A stretch of DNA of 64,000 nt, taken from positions 787,449 through 851,448 of the forward strand of contig NW_026944221.1 in assembly GCF_033297405.1 (NCBI RefSeq), read 5' to 3'. The notes beneath the pieces were generated by a model. It saw nothing but the letters and a program-made list of their open reading frames with translations. It searched no databases and had not been told where the DNA came from. Positions within the stretch are counted from its first letter, which is position 1, and every line of letters begins with the position of its first letter. The stretch is from Parathielavia appendiculata (Eukaryota; Ascomycota; Sordariomycetes; Sordariales; Chaetomiaceae). Below, one piece after another: positions 43,786 to 54,553 of the stretch. The translations under genes and the position numbers were made by a program.

Positions 43786-46700
43786 TTAGTGCCTGTGGGA
43801 TAAAACACCGGCTCTCTCCTGATAACCACGAGCGTCACCCGCCAGCGGCGACAGTCTGACCACTTCGGCATACTCCAAGCCGCCCTGAATGACAGCCACA
43901 TCTCCTCGCTTTGCAAACACAACGGTCCCTTGGTCGGTGACCGCGCCGACGGGACAGCGCGTCCCAGCAAACCAATCGTACGGCACAAAGAAGTGCCGCG
44001 TGTATGACGAGATGCTTCCCGCGCTGGCTCTCGATTCATTCAATTCAACCGAGCACACCCAGGAGCGCGTGTCGAGGAAGACGAGTTTACTGGAGCGCTT
44101 GGCTGGGTGATGAATGATGCCAATGACATGACCAATCCGGTAAGTGACGGGTTCGAGCCGGGTGATTGATAGTATGCCTGGCTTCATTGACGGGCCAACA
44201 TGTTGGTCTCTCAATGTATGGAGCATGTTGTCTGCGCTGCTTGGAGGTTGTTCAGCGGTACTGTCCCCATCCCCCTCGGGAAGGAAGCCGCAATCCAGAA
44301 GCAACACGTCTTTAGTCCCAGTTGATCCGTTTGCGTCCGCCAGATCGAGTAAGATCGTTCCCGGCAAACCGCAAAAGAAGGCCGCTTTCGCGCTGAGTCC
44401 GGTCAGGTTGTATTCTTCCAGCGAAACTGAGACGACTTGTGAGAGATCCAGCCAGCGGTACATATGAACGGCGTTCTGTTTGACACAAATGGCGTGGGAT
44501 TCGGAACGTGGGTGCTGTAGCCACATCCGCGGCGGGTAGTCGTCATAACTCAGGACCAACTCCTCTTTTCCAGCACCGAGGTTCCACAGATGGTCCGATT
44601 TGTGGGTAGAGGCTATGAACTTGTCTGTATTTCCGCCAGGCAACAAATGCACAATGGTGCTGTTGCAGTCTAGCCGCGTGTCCATGATCCGAGCCGCGAC
44701 CGTCCAGGCTGTAGGGGATGGGGACCCCTCGAGTGAGCACGCCATGATGCCGTTTGAGCGACAAGTCGACAAGACTGTCTTGGTTTGCGGTAGCCAAGCC
44801 AGGGTGTTTACCGCGTCCGCGTGAGAATACAAATGGCTGGTCTGGTCGCCGCTGTTAATGTCATACATGAAGACTGAGCCGTTGTCTTTGCCGCACAGGA
44901 TCCCACCCTTGTCCGGTATCATGGCCAGGGCCGTGATTTTGACTTTGTCGCCCGTTTGATAAAATTCTCCGGAGGTGCTTGATGTGTCAACGCTGAGTGA
45001 TTCGTCAAGAGAGCCAGCCTCCAGCAGGACGGGAGGTATCCAGATATTGCACTGGGATCCTCTCAGATCAGCAAGGCTGAAACCGTCTCGGCTAAACGCC
45101 AGCGTCTTGATAAAGATGTCGGATGATTTGACTTTATAGAGCAGCCGTAAGGTGTCGAACTCAAAGATCTGGATGACTCCGCCTGCGCCGCCGCCGGCAA
45201 GTAGCCGTCCGTCGGGGCTAGCGGCAAGAGTGTGGCAGCTGACTCGTTGCTTCACTACTTCCTCATCAGTAAAAGGATCGATAATGACAAGCTCGCCGTC
45301 CAGATACGAGGCTGCAAGGAGCTCAATTCTGGCATTCGGATTGAACACAAGAGCCACAACTGGGTGTGTAGATGTCTCGCCGGACGGCAGTTTCTTGCCG
45401 CAGGTGCCGTAGTATGCGTCCTGTTCGAAGTCCCAGACAGTGATGGGGTTTCCACTGTACGCTACCGCCATCATCTGGTGCTCGACAGCGATAGAGATGG
45501 CCGAGGGCGGGCGGTTCAGAGTTGGCGCTCCATCATGTGCCCAGTCTCGCCACGGCCTCTTGGTTTGCTCAGGTGTTTCGCGGTCCAAGTCCCAGGAGTG
45601 TATTTCATTCCCGGTTGATGCTGCTATCAGCAGGCTATTATGGAAGACTAATCCAATAGACCTGCGAGGGGATAGCAGTTGGTGAAGTTTTTGTCCTGTG
45701 CGGACATTCCAGATGCGGATCATTCTGAGCCCGGCAGATGCCAACATGTCGGACTTTTCCCGAAACTGCAGGTGCAGGACCGTTTCCCCATGTTCCAGAC
45801 TCCGGTACTCCTGGGAGGATTCAAGGTGGTATAGGATGGCCTGGCCGCCTCTCAGGCCTACCGCAAGGAATTCATCCCCGTAGCAGAGAGCACTAGTTTG
45901 ACTGTCGCCAAAGTCGAGACAAGACAGTCGATCGTCCCACCGAAAGGCGGGGATGCCAGTGACGGACAATTTCTGTCCTTGTGCCGCTATTGTACGGATT
46001 GCCGAGTCCGTGGGACAAAAAGGGGGGATGCGGGAGTAAATGGATGACGGCGACAAGATCAGTGCATCGGCGAACTTGGCCGCAACTCTCTGCAGATCTA
46101 CAGACCATGACCGCAATCTTTGAATGTCGCGTCTAAGAGGTGATCGCTCCACCATGCAGGAAGTTGCGTAGACCTTCAGATCCTCGGCAGCTCGAATCAT
46201 CAGCCCAAGACTCCCAGTCTCAGCGATATTGCAGATCCAAGTGAGAACATTGAGCCTCAGGAACTTGTCGACGAGTGATAAGACATGGTCAGTTGTAGGG
46301 TCCGCCTTTGCGAGATGAGATGAGAAGGTGGTGGTGGCGTAACCTAAAAACTCGGGAGTTTTGCTTGGGCGCGGAAGACTTGGTGCTTTCCTCTCTGTCC
46401 TTCGCGGTTTCAGTTCGTCTCTAGTTAGACACTCGAGACACACCTTGGCGATTCGTGTGTGAGCTTCAGTCCGGTTGACAGCGAACTCAGAATCCAGTTC
46501 GTCGCTGAGCAAGAGCTCACGTGCAGTTTCATGAACCATGTGTACTCGGCCATTCTTGTCGACGGTGACGAACTGACCGCACAACATCCTGATAGACTCG
46601 CCTAACTTGGGGAACTTGTCCATCAACTCAGTTTCTAGCGCCCATTGCAGTTCCCTGAGTTCCAAGGGCCTCATGGCGCACGTCGTCCAAATCAGGATCG

Positions 46701-48734
46701 CCTTGGCTAGGGGTTTCCCTCTGGTTGCAAGGGCCATTGTGTCAAGTGCACGCTGGTAAAGCGGTTCCATGCCCCGGGGCACTTCGTCTAGGACACGTTT
46801 GATGTCTTCTTGGCTGAATGCCGCAGAGAGCTCATCAAGGACCAGCATCGTCCATAAGAACGACCCCTTGGACTTCTCGATGATTCGTTTTTCGAGGGCC
46901 TCTCGGCTTTCCACACTTTCAGTGAAGAAAGCTTCACCCTTGGCCGTGACAATGCGTTCAATGTCCGGAAGTGTCTCATCCGCGGAGACGTGCCCCTGTC
47001 TATGTCGTTGAGGTCCGAGGCCAGCAAAGAGACGACACAATTCTGGCGTTTCGCGACTTGTGATGAATATTCGTAATTGAAGGCTTGTATCCACCTTCGA
47101 CAGCATCGAATCCAGAAACGGGGCGAAATTGGTGCATTCATCCAAGGCATCGATCACCCAGTAGTGAGGGACGGTCGCACCACGAAAAAGTTCCGTTGTA
47201 AAGAGACTTCTCCAAAGATTCCGTTCGTTGTCGTGATCAAGCCGCAAGCGGTCCTCTTGAAGTTTGATAAACGATTCCCGTATCCCGGTATCGGCCGAAG
47301 CCATTTGATAAGCAAGCGACCGAAGGCAGGCGCTTAGCTTAGACTTAAAGGTGTCGCCATGCTTGAAGAAGTAGTAGCTGCATCGCATGTGTGACTGTCG
47401 AAGGTCGTCAACAACGAAGCCGGCGAGGACCGACTTGCCTGTGGCAGGTTTCCCGCCGAACCAAAGGATAGGGGGTGCATCATGCTGGAGGTCTTTCCAC
47501 TCGTTGTAAGTCTGTTTCTCCAAAATCCATTCACATGTTCCAGGGACTCGAGCATCCTGAACTGCGAAAAGATCATCTTCTCCTTGATTCGTCGCGCCGA
47601 GAAAGGACGCAAGGGTGCGTATTGAGCCTCGTTGAGCGAGAGCGTTGCTCTCGATTTCTAATTCTTGTGAGTTGTCCGTTGTCGGAGGAAGAAGAGGGAG
47701 AAAACAGGAAAAGGAAGAGGAACAAGAGGAGGAACAAGAGAAAGAGGAAGAAGAAGGGGAAGTGAAAACAAAAGAGCTACGAGCTTACTTTCTGCATCAA
47801 TTCTTTTAATTGTAGAGGCAAGGGCATTCCGTATAATGACATAGTTCTGGTCTGAAGGGTCATCGAACTTGCAGATAGACCGATGGTCTGCGGTCATGGG
47901 CATCTGCTTCTCTTCTCGATACCCTAGGGTCGCCGACTCGGGGTCGACAATGAGGGTACTCAATCCTGCGGTCCTCAACTTTTGTGTTTCGTAAAAAGAC
48001 CACAACTCCACGTCGGCAGAGTACCGACGGAATTCATCGTTGGTCGATTGAAGGGCACCGGACCCCCGAACCAAATCCGTGACGAAACCAGGAGCTGACG
48101 ATGCCACTTGGAGGATGTTCTTGAGCAGCCGTGCCGAATCAGAGCCTCGGTGAGGGGTTCCGAGAAAATAAATAGCTCGGACGCGCTCTGCGAGAGGTTT
48201 GCTTTCCTGGTGAGCCAGCATGTATGCCTTCTTGATAACCAGGCCACCCATACTGTGGCCGATTAACACCAAGGATGTGTCGCTGTCGGCAATGTGAGGG
48301 GAAGTTGAAAGCTCCCCCAACAGAGACTTGCCGATGTGATGGATGTTGAGACAGTTGTCGTTTCCCTTGGCCCAGTCCGAGTCATAGCCATAACTGTGGA
48401 TCCTGACGTCCTTGAAAGCAGGATCCTTAGGTAGCCATTCTCCAGGCCAGTAATGACTGATTGAATTGGTTTTGCTCCATGTCCTCCGAGAGCCTCCCCC
48501 AAGGCCGTGGACGAAGACGAAGTCAAAGAGAGGCTTGGACGGAGCGTAGAGAAGGTTCAAGCCAAGAGGTCCCCTTGGGTCGGAGGATGCGTCACCCACG
48601 GCGGTGCTCGCTATGCTCAACCGATCGCTGCCAGGCGAGATTGTCCTCCTCAAGATGCCGGCGTCGGGAACGCTGAGGTCCTTGCTGTCTTTCTTCCTGT
48701 GTCGGAGGCTGAAGGTTCTGATTGACTGAGGCAT
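43786..48734 (-). CDS. NLR: alpha/beta-hydrolase - NACHT - WD-propeller protein
   Basis: Two exons (48734-47789, 47663-43786) encode 1607 residues. Residues 65-310 form a SesB/DUF676-like alpha/beta hydrolase: oxyanion HGLGGG (76-81), nucleophile elbow GHSMGG with Ser161, acid candidate Asp265 (IVDPESATLGY) and His284 (ADHRSICKF). Residues 316-365 link to a NACHT ATPase: Walker A GGKPATGKS (385-393), Walker B YWVIDALDEC (483-492), sensor ITSRETPEL, and a winged-helix part (AILIWTTCAMRPLELRELQW). From about residue 890 to the end are divergent WD-type blades (for example MIRIWNVRTGQKL, PITVWDFEQD), enough for roughly two propellers. Fungal NLRs of this plan act in non-self recognition and cell-death signalling, with the hydrolase as effector; that is family knowledge, not shown here. 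The upstream intron is CT-rich. Confidence 0.9.
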
Positions 48735-49285
48735 AGGTCAGCATGATGTCTCTCGCCGAGGTGCGGGGTGTGGACTAGACAGAAGTCGGAGAAGATTACC
48801 ATCACGCTGATAAGCGTCTTACACGTTTCAAAGACTTGTCGTTCCGTCACTTGTGTACTGGTCCGTGATGGGGCCGCGGGAGCTGCAGGAGACTCGCGAG
48901 GAAACGTGACCCTGGATGTTGCTCGAGGTCTAGAATGATCGAAGCCAGCTCGACCCAGGGGTGAGCTTTCATCCAATCGGGAACTTGCTGTGGGACATTG
49001 GGAAGCGGCTGCTGTGGCGCTCGATGACCATTCGCTAAGCGCCGCTGCATATCTCGACGTGGGGACGTACACGATCCCCAAGCGGCCACTCCTGAGAAAT
49101 CGGCAGTTAAAACGGCTGTACTGAATCTCTCAATGCCGGGGAAGGAGAAATCTCAGGAAGGTAAATGAGAAGTACGAAATGTGGAGAGAAGAACCTGGCA
49201 TCATGTTCTTAGTGATTTGGGATCTGCTAAGCATCTATGCCGTAAATTCCTCGTCTAAACTCCAGTGATTCCATGCTTCTCGGTG
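48735..49285. other. Upstream region of the NLR gene
   Basis: About 550 bases between the NLR start and the 3' end of the deaminase on the same strand. Presumably the NLR promoter and leader; open frames here are not supported. Confidence 0.55.
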
Positions 49286-49831
49286 TCAGCCCTGCTTCTC
49301 ATGCCCGGCAAAGGTTGCATCCCAAATGAGTGCTCGAAGTCCCGGGTCCTGATCCAGTAGCACCACCTTGATCCCAGCCTTTTCCAGTCGCTCGATTCCG
49401 TTGTTCTGCTTGATGAAAGTGTCGGGCTCCCGAATACCGACGTACACAATTTTGATAGCGTTGCCCAAGCCCAGAATCCTCTCGACGCATGTTCTGTTAC
49501 CGCTCAATCGCTCATTGCACGGCTCCATGGTGGTGTAGAGGACTGTGTTCGGCGGCAAGACCTCGGCGATGTCGAAGTCGTGGATTCCATGCTTGTCAGC
49601 TACCTTGATGAAGCAGCAGTGCTCGGCATGCGTTGAGCCGGGGTCGCCAGGTCGGTCGCGAGGCAGTTCCTCCGAGTATCCAGTGGAGAGGACTTCATTT
49701 CGATCAGCATCGACGAGCACAGCCCCTACGCAGAACTTGGACGGCGATGGGGGCGACAGCCGTGCCTTCTCAACTGCGTAGGCCATGTACGCCTTGTGGT
49801 CGCCTGGAGCGATGACGGGATGGGATTTCAT
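49286..49831 (-). CDS. CDA-fold deaminase, RibD/DRAP-type
   Basis: Single exon, 181 residues from the ATG at 49831 (an in-frame ATG lies 7 codons upstream). The zinc site of the cytidine-deaminase fold is complete: HAE at 68-70 (STHAEHCCF) and the Cys pair C105/C115 in TMEPCNERLSGNRTC. The extended spacing with RLSGN between the two Cys is that of RibD-like diaminohydroxyphosphoribosylaminopyrimidine deaminases and fungal DRAP deaminases of the riboflavin pathway, not of canonical cytidine deaminase. The fungal riboflavin enzyme is usually part of a larger protein or stands elsewhere, so the substrate here is open. It lies 550 bases upstream of the NLR on the same strand and divergent from the fructosamine-kinase-like gene. 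Confidence 0.85.
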   Translation of the reverse strand: MKSHPVIAPGDHKAYMAYAVEKARLSPPSPSKFCVGAVLVDADRNEVLSTGYSEELPRDRPGDPGSTHAEHCCFIKVADKHGIHDFDIAEVLPPNTVLYTTMEPCNERLSGNRTCVERILGLGNAIKIVYVGIREPDTFIKQNNGIERLEKAGIKVVLLDQDPGLRALIWDATFAGHEKQG

Positions 49832-50585
49832 TATGGAATAAAGGATCAGCAAATTGAGGCGTCATGCTAGGACATCCGTTCCACGTTGCCCCGGGTCGCT
49901 GGGGTTGGCTGCTTCAACTTTTGAGGGCTGTCAACTTGAGATTGAGTGGGAATTGGGGAGAAGAAAAGCGGGGAAATGCAGCAGAGTTATTTGCAACAGA
50001 ATTGGGTTGCGACAGGCTTGTTCCGTAGCCCACTGCAATGCAAGAAAATTTCCCAACCTGCTGTTCAATGCTGCCTCCCGCGAGGTGGTGGTCTCCAAGG
50101 AGGGTGAATCGCAGCTCCCTGGCGCTGCGGCCTCGACCCCGCCTTCTCCTCAAAAGGTTCTTTCCCCAGGAACAAATGTTGGTTGGCTGATGACTGGGGC
50201 CGGAATCGGGGCCGGCTTGTAAGCGCCCAACATCTGGTGTGACGGTCAACCTCAAGTCCTCAACCTTTCCTTTCTCCACCGGCATCAGCATCAGACTCGC
50301 TTGAATACGTAGGTTGTCCGCCGGTCGGGACTCCATCAATCCCGCCTTCGGCTGTTCAACTCAAGTTCCAGAAAATTCAGAAACCAAGGCTCTCCTTTTT
50401 CTCGCAGGCAAAAAGTGTGAGACTCTCCCTTGAATCAGAGTGCCCGACCAAGGGCAGAACATAATCAGGAGAAAAGAAAAGGAGAGAAAGAAGGGGGAAG
50501 GCAAAAAGACAGTATTCAACACGACGGGACAAAAAGAAAAGAAAGAGCCTAAGACAACCAAAGCCACACAAACACAGTTGGAAAC
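49832..50585. promoter_or_regulatory. Divergent region: deaminase and fructosamine-kinase-like genes
   Basis: Shared 754-base upstream region, with a purine-rich tract at about 50440-50560 just before the plus-strand start. No specific site recognised. Confidence 0.5.
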
Positions 50586-51891
50586 ATGAACTACAACGGG
50601 GCCAAGGGTTTGGAGTTCGGAAATGGGAACATCGCGCTCGACCCGGCTGTGCTTGCAGGTATTTGGTATTTAAGTGGAAGTTTTGGGTGTTTGTCTCTGC
50701 CAGATGCTGACTTCGAACATGTTTACAGAGCTTCCTCGAGGATGTACAGTCTTGTCAACCGAAGCTCACGGTGTCAGCTTTTGGGCCAACACGGGGCGAA
50801 TCGATGTCGAGTTGGAGGATGGGACGCCTCAGTCTTACTTCATCAAGGTCATCTCGGGAGACACGGGAAAGTATATGATGCATTCCGAATTTGAGTCAAT
50901 GAGAGCGATTCACGGCATCGTACCCGACTTCGCTCCACGGCCCATTGCCTGGGGGACCTACAAGTCAATTCCCGACACCCACTTCTTCCTTTGCGAGTTC
51001 CGCCACTTCGGTGACGAGATGCCCGATCCCGAGGACTTTACTGCTCGATTAGCCAAGCTGCATCAGAACAGCCAGTCACCGAACGGCATGTTCGGATTCC
51101 ACATTACCACGTATGCCGGTAACCTTCCCCAAATGATTGAGTGGGACAGCAGCTGGGAAAGTTTCTTTTCCAAGAGCCTCCGCCAGGCCCTTGACCTGGA
51201 GATCAGAGCAAAGGGAACCGATCCGGAGCTTGATGGTCTGCTCCCTATCCTCTTTGACAGGGTTATTCCACGCCTCCTCCGGCCGCTCGAGACCAACGGA
51301 CGGTCTATCAAACCCGCGCTTGTGCATGGCGACCTGTGGTATGCCAACTCGGGACTCGACGTGGAAACAGGTGAGAGTATCGTTTTCGATGCCTGCTGTT
51401 TCTACGCCCACAACGAATGTAGGTGCTGGGAGCGACCGCTCGATTCAAAACGAAAGGGGATGGCTAACTTGATAATCACAAGACGAATTCGGCCAGTGGA
51501 GGCCAGCTTGCAACCGGTTTGATGAGACGTACCTGACTGCTTACCAAAAACATGTTGGGAAGTCAGCCCCCGTGGAAGATTATGACGGGCGAGTTGACCT
51601 GTACAAGTTGTAAGTTCTGCGCGCGGTTCCTCTTATTCCCTATAGCCTGGCGTATTCAGGACAAAACAACGGTAACCATGATGTCCAGGAGATTCAACAC
51701 GCACGTCTCGGCTCTCTTCTTTGACAACATGGCTCTCCGAGAGCAGTACGTCTTGCTTCATCCCAGATCCCCCGCCTTCGTCTCGTCTAATAAATAACGG
51801 TTTCAGAATGCTCGGTGACATCAGGGATTTGGTCCAGCGATATGGGCATGAAGAGGTGCCAGCTCTTGGAACTACCTCCACCTTACAATGA
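50586..51891 (+). CDS. Fructosamine/ribulosamine kinase-like protein
   Basis: Five exons (50586-50658, 50729-51418, 51483-51609, 51689-51745, 51807-51891) encode 343 residues. It belongs to the fructosamine-kinase branch of the aminoglycoside phosphotransferase fold: SYFIKVISGDTGKYMMHSEF has the ATP-binding Lys, DTHFFLCEFRHFGDEMP is the hinge, and LVHGDLWYANSG (about residues 222-233) is the catalytic loop, followed by VFDACCFYAHNEYEFG, where the metal-binding Asp lies. Such kinases phosphorylate ketosamine adducts on proteins, leading to deglycation; fungal members are poorly studied and the substrate is inferred. Small 3' exons of 57 and 85 bases are easily missed by automatic annotation. 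Confidence 0.9.
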
Positions 51892-53278
51892 GTTGGCAAC
51901 GGCCCACGGGAAATCGAGTTCAATGCGCGTCCGGCCAGTTTCCACGAGCAACGGGCTGATAACTGAGCCGTTTGCTTGTAGATGTTTCAACCTCTGCACT
52001 TCGGACACTCTTATTAAATTGCCTCAGTTACTGGTCGGATCTAATGTCTGCACCGGAGGGGTACGGTGTCATGGCAGTTCAAGCTTGCCACAGTTCTCCC
52101 TTCTCTTCCGCTGCACATCATCAAGTTGCTGTTCACCTTAGTTGCTACCTACTGAACCAGCCGCTTTTCTATTGTACCTATCTGAAGTTGAAGCCAATCT
52201 ACCAAGTACCTACTCTTGGAGTGATTTGCGCCTGATAGAGGGGTGGAACATACTGTTGAAACCTGCAGGGCGATGACCGCTGAGATATGCGCTGGAAAAA
52301 GCTATTCCGAGTCAAAGCAGCGGATTGAATTGAAAGATGGTAAAGTGCTTAATTGACCATGCTGTTGATGGGCATGGGAGAGGACTAAGTAGGTAAGGAA
52401 GAGGGGTTGCAGTGCTGGCACCAATCAACCACCGAGGTCCAGCCATCAAGGCGGCTTCGTTCCGACACATACATGTAAACAACCACCCACTCGAAGTCTC
52501 AGACTCCCCTCATGATTAGACCATAGTTTTCCAATCAACGTGTTAGATGGACATAATCCTCGTTATTCTAATCCCTTAATGCCATACGACATTAACAGCA
52601 AATCTGTCTTACTGTTTACTCCAGTCAGCTCATTTTTTTGGCAGCATTCGGTTTTCCGCGAGTCAAGTAGTTAGATATTTCCGGCATTGGTAATTGACAG
52701 AGACTGTCTTATACTCAAAGCAGAAAATAATCCAGTTATACCTAGACAACTCCTCATCAGGGTGCTATATGCAGCGTCAAGACGTCAGCGTGTGCTAATC
52801 GAGACTTATCGAGGCCCGAGGACCACAGCCACTTGAAGTCCGTCGTCTTACATCTTACGTACCCCTACGTAGTCTCAGCGTCCCATAGCCGTTGCATACC
52901 ATACCCATTGCACTAGGTCAATGCTGACCTTTAGGGTCGTCACATCACAAATGGCAAAGTGGTGGTGCAGAATATGTAAGTGACACAAAGTGTGTGCGCC
53001 ACGCACGGCTGCAGGAAGACACTATATAGAAGTGACTCGTACGTCAGTGCGACATGGAGAGACCGGAATCCCCATCCTAAGTCCGACATCACATCTAAAA
53101 TATTGCTACCGTGCATCAACAAGGCGTGCAGGAGTGACAGAACAAGCTTGTAATGGATGAACCGTCGTTTCTCAGGAGTGCCCAACTTCCGAGTACAGAA
53201 CCAGCAGCAACATTCCGATTTTCTCGCATCTCGAAGTTAGCAGAGAAGATCCCTCGCCTGTTTACCACATCGGCTACC
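51892..53278. other. 1.4-kb region without a supported gene
   Basis: Relatively AT-rich between 52500 and 52760. No open frame of note, repeat end or RNA recognised. Confidence 0.55.
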
Positions 53279-54287
53279 ATGAACGACATGAGATGGACAT
53301 TGACAATTTCGTTTTTCAGGTGTTTGAGTAAGCCCTCCCCGTCGCTTCCTCATCGACCCTTGGCTCCCAACCTGACCAGACCGCGGCGGCTAACCTGCCC
53401 AACTCACCAGCGGCGATGTTAGCGGCGACTGCCGCGGTGGCGGCCCCGGCTCCGGCGCCGAGGGCTCAATATGGGGCCACCTACCCCCCCAGTGGTGACC
53501 CGTCCTCTGCACCCTCCGGCTCTGGCTCCGCCATGGCCGGGCCGTCCGGTTCCGGCTACGGGTCCGCCTCAGGTTCTGGCCCCACGTTTGGGAACTTCGC
53601 GGGCGGCGGTATGGAGACGGCGGCGCGGATGCGGGCGGCCCACGGCATCATGGCGGCGGTGGCCATGGTGGCTCTGTTCCCGACGGGTGCCATCTTTATG
53701 CGGATCTTCTCCGGCCGGCTTGCGCTGTGGATGCACGCCCTCACACAGGTAGCGGGCCTGGGTGTTTTTGCGGGCGCTGTTGGCCTCGGACTTCAGCTCG
53801 TCTCGGAGGTCCGGGAAAATATTGGTCGTGACCTGGTGAGTTTTATCTTACATTACCTTACCTAATTATCAATATCGCGGACCTTTGAACCGAGTAGCTG
53901 ACCCTGTGACAGCTGCATGAATCCAGCACCAGCTACCACTCCATCATCGGCCTCGTCGTCTTGGGGTGCCTGGCGGTGCAGCCGGTCCTGGGACTCATCC
54001 ACCACGAATGGTTCCGTCGGCTGCACCGGCGGCAAATATGGTCGTACCTGCACCTCTTCAACGGCCGCATTCCCATCACGCTGGGCATGATGAACGGTGG
54101 ACTCGGACTGTGGATGGCCGGGGCGTCGGACCGGCTCAAGGTTGCCTACGTCGTCACTGCGGCGGCCATGTGGACGCTCTGGATGATGACCGCGCTGTGG
54201 GCAGAGTGGAAGCGCTGGCGGAAGGACAGGTCGTGGAGCTGGAGTGCAAGCAGGCCTGAGGTGAATGAGGGCGGTGTTCCGTTCTGA
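53279..54287 (+). CDS. Cytochrome b561-type membrane protein with signal peptide
   Basis: Three exons (53279-53327, 53411-53835, 53913-54287) encode 282 residues. The first exon supplies a signal peptide (MRWTLTISFFRCLTAMLAA) cleaved before the Ala/Pro-rich segment. A Gly/Ser-rich linker (residues 35-82) leads to a five- or six-span core with four conserved heme-ligand histidines, His94 (RMRAAHGIM), His125 (LALWMHALT), His167 (TSYHSIIG) and His205 (IWSYLHLFN). This is the trans-membrane electron-transfer b561 core found in fungal proteins that often carry a DOMON/CDH-type heme domain in front; here that domain is absent and replaced by a short Gly/Ser linker. Electron donor and acceptor are unknown. 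Confidence 0.88.
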
Positions 54288-54553
54288 CCTGCTACATCAC
54301 GGAGAAGGGTCAGAATTTGCGCTGATGGGTCGTTATTGGGGACTTGGATGGTCGATTGTTGTCGCAATTGTGGGGCATTATTAGTACAGGCGGGCGAAAC
54401 ACAAGGTATCCAGCCATGCATGTTCGGAGTTCTGGGTGTTACCTGAATCAATATCTTTCTTGTGTTCTTGCTTCAGTAAATCCGCTTTATTGAACTACAA
54501 GAATCGTCCGCAAGGGATGGACCTTTACCTATTTGATATGAAGGCAGCACAGT

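Noticed and set aside
48650..49081. Minus-strand 143-codon frame upstream of the NLR
   Set aside because: No recognisable content and it overlaps the NLR start region; more likely leader and promoter sequence.
50361..50571. Minus-strand hydrophobic open frames before the fructosamine-kinase-like gene
   Set aside because: They are the antisense of a purine-rich leader; composition alone makes them look like membrane segments.
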